Source: Methanococcoides sp052057775 (GTDB lineage Archaea; Halobacteriota; Methanosarcinia; Methanosarcinales; Methanosarcinaceae). Taken from it: DNA of 64,000 nt. The stretch spans positions 1,798,001 to 1,862,000 of the forward strand of contig NZ_CP195121.1 of assembly GCF_052057775.1 (NCBI RefSeq), given 5' to 3'. Made by a program: the position numbers and the translations under genes. The notes under the pieces were generated by a model, which saw only the letters and a program-made list of their open reading frames with translations, did not search any database and was not told the DNA's origin. The stretch's first letter is position 1. The number at the start of each line of letters is the position of its first letter. Positions 36,960 to 44,510 of the stretch are shown here, piece after piece.

Positions 36960-38158
36960 AGGAAAAGGCTGAAAAGGCCATAACAAAGGTCGCTATGTAC
37001 GGCGAGGACTTCAACCTCGATGAATTCAAGGTAGGTGACAGGGATCTGCCGGAAACCAAAAATCTTGAGGACCTTGACAGTGACTTTAAGCAGACACTTC
37101 TCAATGCAGGTGTGGTGCCTGATGAGAAAGACCGATCCGGAAGCTTCCTGATGCTCGACAACACTGTTTCCCATTCAACTATGAGGGACCCTGATGTTGA
37201 GCTGATGTCCCTTCATGATGCCATGAAGAAACACGACTGGCTGGAGGAATATTCCTGGAAGCTCGTAGCTGTAGATGCTGACAAGTACACCGCAAAGAGC
37301 TATCTTGAGAATGCAAATGGTTATTTCATTCGTGCACCTGCAGGCAAGAAGAGCTCAATGCCTGTCCAGACCTGTCTTGTCATGGGACACAAGGATGTTA
37401 CACAGACTGTCCACAATATCCTCATCGTTGAAGAGGATGCTCAGCTTGATGTCATCACCGGATGTACCACCAAAAAAGGTGTGGAAAGGGCAATGCACCT
37501 CGGTATCTCCGAGATATATGTCAAGAAGGGCGGTGTGCTTAACTTCACCATGATACACAACTGGGCCGAGGAGATCGGTGTTCGTCCAAGGACAGTTATC
37601 CATCTGGAGGAAGGGGCAACCTTCGTCAACAACTACATCCTTCTGAAGCCTGTGAGGTCAATCCAGTCCTATCCGACCGCGATCCTGGACGGGGAGGGTG
37701 CCTTTGCAAGGTTCCATACCATTGCTGTTGCACACCCCGGCTCAGAGCTGGACCTTGGAAGCAGGGTTCTCTTTAATGCCCCTAACACGAAGGCAGAACT
37801 TGTTTCAAGGACCATCACCACCGGTGGTAAGGTCATTGCAAGAGGAGAAATGGTAGCCAATGAGCTTCATTCAAAAGGTCATCTGGAATGTCACGGACTT
37901 GTGCTCAATGAAGGGACACAGCGTGCGATCCCGATCCTTGAGGCCAATGTGGATGATGTGGAACTTACCCACGAAGCCGCTGTAGGAAGGATCGCAAAGG
38001 AGCAGGTGGAATACCTGATGGCACGCGGTCTGACTGAAGAAGAAGCCGTAGGAATGATCGTTCGCGGATTCCTTGATGTGGGTATAACCGGCCTTCCGGA
38101 TGAGCTTGCAGCAGATATCGATAAGACTATCGCACAGATAGGAAGAGATGCGATCTGA
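36938..38158 (+). CDS. sufB: Fe-S cluster scaffold SufB (SufB/SufD family)
   Basis: 406 residues. A long right-handed beta-helix core includes GCTTKKGVERAMHLGISEIY and the C-terminal LTHEAAVGRIAKEQVEYLMA. The following RGLTEEEAVGMIVRGFLD is the typical SufB/D end. The ATG at 36938 has GGAGAG at good spacing inside sufC; a GTG nine bases earlier is less likely. It forms the minimal archaeal SufBC complex, with no SufD, SufS or SufE gene nearby. Confidence 0.94.
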   Translation: MQTGTALKEKAEKAITKVAMYGEDFNLDEFKVGDRDLPETKNLEDLDSDFKQTLLNAGVVPDEKDRSGSFLMLDNTVSHSTMRDPDVELMSLHDAMKKHDWLEEYSWKLVAVDADKYTAKSYLENANGYFIRAPAGKKSSMPVQTCLVMGHKDVTQTVHNILIVEEDAQLDVITGCTTKKGVERAMHLGISEIYVKKGGVLNFTMIHNWAEEIGVRPRTVIHLEEGATFVNNYILLKPVRSIQSYPTAILDGEGAFARFHTIAVAHPGSELDLGSRVLFNAPNTKAELVSRTITTGGKVIARGEMVANELHSKGHLECHGLVLNEGTQRAIPILEANVDDVELTHEAAVGRIAKEQVEYLMARGLTEEEAVGMIVRGFLDVGITGLPDELAADIDKTIAQIGRDAI

Positions 38159-38342
38159 GTTTTGATCGCTTCTTTTTCTTTCGTTTTTATTCTGATCTTT
38201 ACATTATTTCTATTCAATGATCCGGAAATAGGGTTCTATCCCGCACTGATAGCTATCCTGCTGAGAGATCGTCTCATTCAAACCACTTCACACCATTTTT
38301 AAGTATAATCAATTCTGTTATGAATACCGGAGTTGCCTTACA

Positions 38343-41174
38343 ATGGATGTTCCCCAGCTTATCAATACTATCCGTTCCTCACGCAGATATGAAGGCCAGA
38401 TCGTACATGTTGAGACCATTCCTCCAAAAGAGCCGGAATTCGAGGACGTGGAACTCAAACCATTGGTCATGTATGCTCTTAGTGAGATGAGTATTGAAAA
38501 ACTTTATACTCATCAGGCAGAGGCCATAAATACGATCAGAAAAGGTGACCACCTTGCCCTCTCCACCAGTACGGCAAGTGGGAAATCCATGTGTTATATG
38601 ATCCCGATATTTGAGAAATTGATGGAGGATCCAAATGCAACTGCCCTTTACATATCACCCCTGAACGCACTGGTAAATGACCAGCTTGAGACATTTAAGA
38701 AGTTCCGGGACCTTATGGGACTGGATATGAACATCAACAGGTTCATCGGTACCATGTCCTCTGAGGAGAAATCCGCTGTAAAGTATGGCAACCCGCGAAT
38801 ACTTTTTACAAACCCGGAGATGCTCCACCTGAGCTTCCTTCAGTGGAAACATCAATGGAAAAACTTTCTTTCTAACCTGAAGTACATCGTCCTTGACGAG
38901 AGCCATTCATACAGCGGTGTAATGGGCAGCAACATGGCAAACCTTCTCAGACGACTTAATCGCATATGTGATCACTATGGATCCAGCCCGCAGTACATCT
39001 GCTGCACAGCCACCATAGGAAATCCCACAGAACACACTTCTGCTCTCATAGGCAGGGACGTTACACTGGTCAATAAAGATGGCTCAGGGAGCGGGATGCA
39101 GAAGTTCATTTTCTGGAATCCGCCCCTTTATACCAGATCCCGCTCCGGAAATTTCACCCTCCGAAAAGCAAGTTTCGGAGAGACCGTGGACCTCTTCACA
39201 ACCTTTGTACAAAGCGACCTCCAGACCATTGTGTTCGCAAGGGCCAGGCAGAAGGTCGAGAGGATGTACGTGGAAGCTAAGAGCAGGCTCGAGCAGCGTG
39301 GTGTGCAGAAGACCATCAGTCCTTACAGGGGTGGCTATCACGGGAATGAGCGTGAAGCAATAGAGAGAGGGCTCTCGAGTGGCAACATCGCCGGAGTCAT
39401 ATCCACCACGGCCCTGGAGCTTGGCATTGATATAGGAGGCCTGGATGCCTGTATCATGGACGGCTTCCCGGGAACCATCATGAGTGCTAGACAACAGTCC
39501 GGCCGTGCAGGACGTGGCAGCCAGGAAAGCGTTGTTGTCCTTGTGGCGGATTCAAATGCACTGGACCAGTACTACATGAGAAATCCCACAGATCTATTCA
39601 GGAAGGAATGTGAGGAGGCTGTGGTCAATGTTTTCAACCGTTATATTCAGGCAGGACATCTTCTCTGTGCAGCAAGAGAGCTCCCGCTCAGGCCTGAAGA
39701 TGAGAAGTATTTCGGCAGCGACCTTGCAGAGATCGTTGAAGTGCTTGAAGATGAAGGATTGCTAGAAGGTGATCTTGAAAAACTCTGTACGGATGGCAAG
39801 GCCCATATGAGGGTATCTATAAGGGGAATAGAAGGCGATGGCTATACGATCTTCGAGAAAGGAAACAATGCTCCCCTGGAAAAGGATATCGGAAAACTGA
39901 GAGCATACAGGGAAGCTTTCAAGGGTGCTGTTTACATCAACAAAGGTACCCCGTATTCTGTTAGTCAGATAGACCATGAGAAGCATATCATCCGTGTGGA
40001 GAAAGCAGGGGATGGTTATTACACAAGGTCACAGGTGGCTTCTGACATCCATATCACAGAGGTGGTCGATACAAAGCCTCTGGATACCTGTGAAGGCATC
40101 ACTGTGGGTTTTGGTGATGTGGAGGTCACCCAGCAGGTCACCGGCTACAAGAGGTTCAGGCAGCGTACAGATGAGGAGATCGGCCAGCACTCCCTGACAA
40201 TGCCGAAGTTCAGTCTTGAGACCGAGGCCCTCTGGATAGAGCTTCCTGACCACTTTACTGAACTTGTAGAGAAGCATGGCAGGGACTTCAATGGAGGTAT
40301 CCATGCGATAGAGCATGCTATCATTTCCATGTATCCGCTTCATCTACTTGCTGACAGGAACGATGTTGGAGGAGTTTCCACTCCGGAGCATGCCGACCTG
40401 GAGGGGAAGAGCGGTATCTTTGTCTATGACGGTCATGCCGGTGGTGTCGGTTATGCTGAAGCAGGCTATGGCAGGATCGCTGAAATGCTTGATGTCACAC
40501 TGAAGGCTATTGAGAGCTGCCCATGCAGGGACGGTTGCCCAAGCTGTATACAATCCCCTAAGTGTGGAAATAACAACAACCCTCTGGACAAGGATGCAGC
40601 GATAATGATCCTCAGGAAGATGCTTGGTAAGCCTGAACATATCCCGAAAACAAAGCACCTGTCCGAAGTATCAATACAGAAGTCCGGAGCTTCCGGTGTT
40701 AGTAGGCCTCAGGAAAATAAAGACAGCGGCGATGCAGGTGAAGCACTGAACAGGGCAAGGAAAAAGCTCAAGCGTCAGGGTTCAAAAGGGGCTGAAGAAT
40801 GGATCAAGCGCGGGATATCTGCAGGAAGGGATGAAAAAGACCACAGAAAAGCCTGTGATTGCTTTGATAAGGCCCTGCAACTGGAACCTGACAACAGTGT
40901 TGCACTTTCGAACAAAGGTATTACGTATCTTATGATGAGAAAGCCTGCTCAGGCATTGCAGTGCTTTAACAGATTGATCGAAATTGGTTACGTTAAAAGT
41001 CCTATGGTCTGGACGAACAAGGGCACAGCTTTGAGGCTTCTTGGGGATCGCGCAGGGGCTATTGAAGCGTATAATGAGGCTCTCAGGCTGAAACCCGATG
41101 ATGTCAGGACGAAGCAGATGAGGGACAAATTGAGAGAATCAGATAATGCCTTGTACGGGCGTGATGATTATTAA
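38343..41174 (+). CDS. DUF1998-type superfamily 2 helicase (Hrq1/MrfA-like) with C-terminal TPRs
   Basis: 943 residues. DEAD/DEAH motor: STSTASGKS (about 74-82), DESH (about 185), TAT, then a helicase-C domain with QQSGRAGRG (about 384). A DUF1998 domain follows, with a cysteine cluster CPCRDGCPSCIQSPKCG (about 726-742), the signature of the MrfA/Hrq1 repair helicases. The last roughly 110 residues form tetratricopeptide repeats (DCFDKALQLEPDNSVALSNK; EAYNEALRLKPDD), an unusual addition for this family. It probably unwinds damaged DNA in 3'-to-5' direction (family knowledge); the TPRs may recruit partners. It stands alone. Confidence 0.9.
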   Translation: MDVPQLINTIRSSRRYEGQIVHVETIPPKEPEFEDVELKPLVMYALSEMSIEKLYTHQAEAINTIRKGDHLALSTSTASGKSMCYMIPIFEKLMEDPNATALYISPLNALVNDQLETFKKFRDLMGLDMNINRFIGTMSSEEKSAVKYGNPRILFTNPEMLHLSFLQWKHQWKNFLSNLKYIVLDESHSYSGVMGSNMANLLRRLNRICDHYGSSPQYICCTATIGNPTEHTSALIGRDVTLVNKDGSGSGMQKFIFWNPPLYTRSRSGNFTLRKASFGETVDLFTTFVQSDLQTIVFARARQKVERMYVEAKSRLEQRGVQKTISPYRGGYHGNEREAIERGLSSGNIAGVISTTALELGIDIGGLDACIMDGFPGTIMSARQQSGRAGRGSQESVVVLVADSNALDQYYMRNPTDLFRKECEEAVVNVFNRYIQAGHLLCAARELPLRPEDEKYFGSDLAEIVEVLEDEGLLEGDLEKLCTDGKAHMRVSIRGIEGDGYTIFEKGNNAPLEKDIGKLRAYREAFKGAVYINKGTPYSVSQIDHEKHIIRVEKAGDGYYTRSQVASDIHITEVVDTKPLDTCEGITVGFGDVEVTQQVTGYKRFRQRTDEEIGQHSLTMPKFSLETEALWIELPDHFTELVEKHGRDFNGGIHAIEHAIISMYPLHLLADRNDVGGVSTPEHADLEGKSGIFVYDGHAGGVGYAEAGYGRIAEMLDVTLKAIESCPCRDGCPSCIQSPKCGNNNNPLDKDAAIMILRKMLGKPEHIPKTKHLSEVSIQKSGASGVSRPQENKDSGDAGEALNRARKKLKRQGSKGAEEWIKRGISAGRDEKDHRKACDCFDKALQLEPDNSVALSNKGITYLMMRKPAQALQCFNRLIEIGYVKSPMVWTNKGTALRLLGDRAGAIEAYNEALRLKPDDVRTKQMRDKLRESDNALYGRDDY

Positions 41175-41389
41175 TTAAATATATGTTTTAGAATATGCCT
41201 AATTAATAGTATATATTTATATTAATACATAATATTGTAGTAAGTATTTGATAATGTATAAAGTGATATATATATTATGTAATGAGCGTATTTTTGAAGA
41301 ATGAGCTTAAAGATCAGGATCGATCAAAATTAAAGTTATCAAAACGAAAGGTATCAAAAATAAAAACGTAAAAAGTGAGGATAAGATGT

Positions 41390-42073
41390 TCAGGCGAACA
41401 TCTCATTCACAGCTTCCACGAGGTCGTGAAGCCTTTCTACTGGGATTCCTATGATCATTTCATCTTCTGCGATGTTTGCGAACTTCCTGCTTCCACCACA
41501 TCCGAGTGTTACACTGATCTTACCTTCCTTGTATGGAAGTGCAACACCGTCTGCACATACGCTCTGGATGCCGGCAAAGCTTGCTTCTACCCTGCCACCG
41601 AACTTAAAGAGGAGTGCCTGGGAAAGCTGCATGACCTGCAGTGGTGAAGCTACGATCACAACAACATCAGGAGTGAATGTTGCACTTTCAAGCGGACCGT
41701 AAACGACTGCTTTTGTTAATCCTGCGTCTACTTTTGTGACCTTTTCCATTGTGCGTCTTGCTGCATTGATGGTGCTGAAACGCTTGAGGTTGAAATAGGT
41801 GTCACCGGTAGCCAGTTTTTCAGGCATTTCCTGTAGTCCCATTACAGCAGATCCACCTTTGCACATCTGGTCATCAGCGGTTGCATAGAACTGCCTTCCG
41901 GTCTTTCTTACAATATCGACCATCTGGCAGTGCCTTGTGTTCTCATCTATCCTCTCGATGCCTTCCGGAAGATCATGTCCTTGCGGAATAAGTGATACTG
42001 CAACAGGTTTTGTCTTAAGGTTAAGCTTTTCGGCCAACTGCTTTCCAAATTCATTTATTTCCTTGATGTCCAT
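41390..42073 (-). CDS. DUF169 family protein
   Basis: About 227 residues. DUF169 pattern: KTKPVAVSLIPQGHDLPEGI, then RHCQMVDIVRKTGRQFYAT, CKGGSAVMGL, VVVIVASPLQVMQLSQAL and ISVTLGCGGSRKFA. The conserved cysteines hint at metal or cofactor binding, but the function is unknown. Its promoter and leader share a 60-nt element with the copper-chaperone gene at 44156, so the two may be co-regulated. The start is ATG 42073 or GTG 42082. Confidence 0.85.
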   Translation of the reverse strand: MDIKEINEFGKQLAEKLNLKTKPVAVSLIPQGHDLPEGIERIDENTRHCQMVDIVRKTGRQFYATADDQMCKGGSAVMGLQEMPEKLATGDTYFNLKRFSTINAARRTMEKVTKVDAGLTKAVVYGPLESATFTPDVVVIVASPLQVMQLSQALLFKFGGRVEASFAGIQSVCADGVALPYKEGKISVTLGCGGSRKFANIAEDEMIIGIPVERLHDLVEAVNEMFA

Positions 42074-42140
42074 ATCGATCACTCTTTGTTATATTCAATT
42101 TAGCTCTTCATAGCAATGGTCTGTTAATATTATTATTAAA

Positions 42141-42200
42141 GGTTTCAGTGATGGTTTGTTCCGGTTGTGTTATAAGTGTACAAAACTGATTTTATATAAG
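42141..42200 (-). promoter_or_regulatory. Promoter-leader element of the DUF169 gene, shared with the copper-chaperone gene
   Basis: On the minus strand it reads TTATATAAA, then CAGTTTTGTACACTTATA, then CCG, AAACC and CTGAAAC at offsets 36, 43 and 52. An ungapped comparison with 44034-44093 gives 48 of 60 identical bases, 28 of the first 30. The TATA box and likely start site fall within the conserved part. Confidence 0.75.
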
Positions 42201-42380
42201 TTTTACTGTTTGCGTTTTATGAAGAATAAATACTCTTTTCGAATGTATTGTCCTTTTGGTCTGGATTATGGTATTAATTACACATAAGCGGTCAATTATA
42301 TATGCATTTTCAGTAAAATATATATATTTAATCCCATTTGAGTATTATTTAATCCAAAATAGGTCAAAGAGAGGAATAAT

Positions 42381-42827
42381 ATGAAGATTTGTGTAACAGC
42401 AGCAGGAGAATGTATTGATGCAGAAATGGACACGCGTTTTGGAAGATGTCCTTATTTTGTCATAGTAGATTCCGAAACCATGGATTTAAATGCAATTAAA
42501 AACCCTGCCGCTTCAACATCAGGAGGTGCAGGTATTCAGGCTGCTCAGAGCATCGCTGATAAAGAGATCAATGTTCTGCTTACCGGTAAGGTCGGCCCTA
42601 ATGCTTTCCCGATCCTTTCAGCAGCCGGGATAAAGGTCATGGCCGGAGCCAGCGGCTCAGTTGCTGATGCTGTAAAGCAGTATAAAGAAGGCCTGCTGCA
42701 GGAAACATCTGCACCAACAGCGGAAGCACATGCTTCCATGGCTGCATCCGGAAGGGGAATGGGTGGACGTGGCAGTTCCGGAGGTTCTGGCAGAGGTACG
42801 GGTAACAATAGCGGATTTAACAAATAA
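42381..42827 (+). CDS. NifX/NifB-like dinitrogenase iron-molybdenum cofactor domain protein
   Basis: 148 residues. The RNase-H-like NifX domain reads MKICVTAAGECIDAEMDTRFGRC then PYFVIVD and NPAASTSGGAGIQAAQ, and ends near KQYKEGLL. A glycine/serine-rich low-complexity tail follows (GRGMGGRGSSGGSGRG). Such stand-alone proteins are thought to bind Fe-S or Fe-Mo-type clusters; outside nif operons their role is unknown, and no nif gene is here. GAGAGGAAT precedes the ATG, and a TATA-like AAATATATATATTTA lies near 42316. Confidence 0.88.
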   Translation: MKICVTAAGECIDAEMDTRFGRCPYFVIVDSETMDLNAIKNPAASTSGGAGIQAAQSIADKEINVLLTGKVGPNAFPILSAAGIKVMAGASGSVADAVKQYKEGLLQETSAPTAEAHASMAASGRGMGGRGSSGGSGRGTGNNSGFNK

Positions 42828-42911
42828 TAAAGTCCGTTATTTAGATATAAAAAAGGCAATAAGATACCTGAAAATTAATTAAGTAATTTTTCAGGATCTT
42901 TTAGTAGAATA

Positions 42912-43832
42912 TCACATCCTGCGTTTTACCGCAAGCATCCTGTCAAGTGCCTTTTTAGCTTTGAGCCTTGTCTCTTCAGGAACTGTGATCACATACTCCA
43001 TGTTCTCAAGTGCATTAAGAACTGATTCGAGGGTTGTGATCTTCATGTTCGGACAGATCGTGAACTCGGAGAGGTAGTAGAACTTCTTATCTGGGTTCTC
43101 TTTACCTAACCTGTGAAGAAGTCCATTCTCTGTACCGATGATGAACTCTTTTGCATCTGAGCTCTTGGCATAGTTGAGAATTCCAGTAGTACTCAAGACC
43201 TCATCTGCAAGGTCAAGTACCTCTGTCCTGCATTCAGGGTGTGCCAGGAACAGGGCATCTGGATGCTCTTCCTTTGCCTTGATGACATCATCAGCACGCA
43301 TCTGGTGATGGGTCGGGCAGAAACCTTCCCAGGTAATGATCTTCTTGTCAGTGAAATGTGAGACATAGGTACCGAGGTTCTTGTCAGGGACAAATATTAT
43401 CTCATCCTCTTCAACTGAATTCACTACATCGATAGCGTTTGCAGATGTACAGCAAATATCGCTCTGGGCCTTAATCTCGGCAGAGGAGTTCACATAGCAG
43501 ACCACGGCTGCGTCAGGGTGTTCTTTCTTTGCATCGTCAAGGGAGATCACATCGACCATTTCAGCCATCGGGCAACCTGCATCCTTTTCAGGAAGGAGAA
43601 CGGTCTTTTCCGGGCTGAGTATTGCAGCGCTTTCTGCCATGAAGTCCACACCACAGAATACGATAACATCAGCATCAGTATCTACTGCCTGCTGGCTGAG
43701 ACCCAGTGAGTCACCGGTGAAGTCAGCAATGTCCTGAACTTCAGGACGCTGGTAATTGTGGGCAAGGATAACCGCATTTCGTTCGGCTTTCAGGGTATTG
43801 ATCCTGTTAATTATATCATTCATGTCCTGCAT
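42912..43832 (-). CDS. nadA: Quinolinate synthase A
   Basis: 306 residues, the short archaeal form. AHNYQRPEVQDIADFTGDSL and FCGVDFMAESA are typical. The three cysteines for the 4Fe-4S cluster are expected in the FCGVDFM, GFCPTHH and TICPNMK segments. NadA condenses iminoaspartate with dihydroxyacetone phosphate to quinolinate in NAD synthesis. No nadB/aspartate dehydrogenase or nadC is adjacent. GGTGG precedes the ATG. Confidence 0.95.
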   Translation of the reverse strand: MQDMNDIINRINTLKAERNAVILAHNYQRPEVQDIADFTGDSLGLSQQAVDTDADVIVFCGVDFMAESAAILSPEKTVLLPEKDAGCPMAEMVDVISLDDAKKEHPDAAVVCYVNSSAEIKAQSDICCTSANAIDVVNSVEEDEIIFVPDKNLGTYVSHFTDKKIITWEGFCPTHHQMRADDVIKAKEEHPDALFLAHPECRTEVLDLADEVLSTTGILNYAKSSDAKEFIIGTENGLLHRLGKENPDKKFYYLSEFTICPNMKITTLESVLNALENMEYVITVPEETRLKAKKALDRMLAVKRRM

Positions 43833-43950
43833 AGTCCCACCACATTAGAATTTATATTGCATTTCATATCAAACTTCTTCGATTTTTATAAGGGTAATGA
43901 TATCTAAATATGCCTTTTCGTTTTTATAAATATGGGTAGTCTTTAAGTGT

Positions 43951-43965
43951 GTTAACGGCGTTAAC
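43951..43965. promoter_or_regulatory. GTTAAC-ggc-GTTAAC dyad upstream of nadA
   Basis: A perfect 6-bp dyad about 120 nt upstream of the nadA ATG and just upstream of a TATA-like TTTATAA (minus strand, near 43925). It could be an operator or activator site for nadA. Confidence 0.45.
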
Positions 43966-44033
43966 TTACCGTATCTCTGCATAAGTAGTTTACGCTAATA
44001 AGTAAAATCATTCTAAATGATGATATACTAAGA

Positions 44034-44093
44034 TTTATATAAAAGCAGTTTTGTACACTTATACCAAATCCGATATAAACCGTTGCTGAAACA
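44034..44093 (+). promoter_or_regulatory. Promoter-leader element of the copper-chaperone gene
   Basis: TTTATATAAA then GCAGTTTTGTACACTTATA, followed by CCG, AAACC and CTGAAAC at the same offsets as in the DUF169 promoter. The ATG lies 63 nt beyond its end, a spacing close to that of the DUF169 gene. Confidence 0.75.
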
Positions 44094-44155
44094 ATAAAAG
44101 CTAATGGAAAAAGTATTAATTGAAGAATAGTCCATTTCTTTATGGGAGTATAAAA

Positions 44156-44359
44156 ATGACTGAAACCACTATTAAAGTAGAAGGCATGTCCTGCGGACAC
44201 TGTAAGATGGCGGTAACAAAAGCAATATCCGAGGTTGATGGCGTTTCTTCTGTTGATGTCGATCTTGATAAAGGGGAAGCCAGTTTTACTTACGATCCAC
44301 AGGTAACAGATATTGATACTATCAAAAAAGCAGTCAACGATGCCGGCTATAAGGCCTGA
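44156..44359 (+). CDS. Heavy-metal-associated domain copper chaperone (CopZ-like)
   Basis: 67 residues, a single HMA domain with the metal-binding GMSCGHC loop near residues 10-16. It likely delivers Cu(I) to the CopA pump encoded 150 nt downstream. A GGGAG site precedes the ATG; the frame continues upstream to a TTG, but that extension is not HMA-like. The acidic surface residues suit docking with the HMA domains of CopA. It has its own conserved promoter. Confidence 0.92.
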   Translation: MTETTIKVEGMSCGHCKMAVTKAISEVDGVSSVDVDLDKGEASFTYDPQVTDIDTIKKAVNDAGYKA

Positions 44360-44510
44360 CCTTATAGCTTTAACTTAGTTAAATTATCATTATTTGATCG
44401 AAGTTTGATCAATATTAAGTCGGATTTTTAGTGTCTGGTAGCACTAAATGTACGATCGACCGCCCGACAGACAGACGAACAAATTTCCTTTATTCTTTTG
44501 GTGTGATAAT

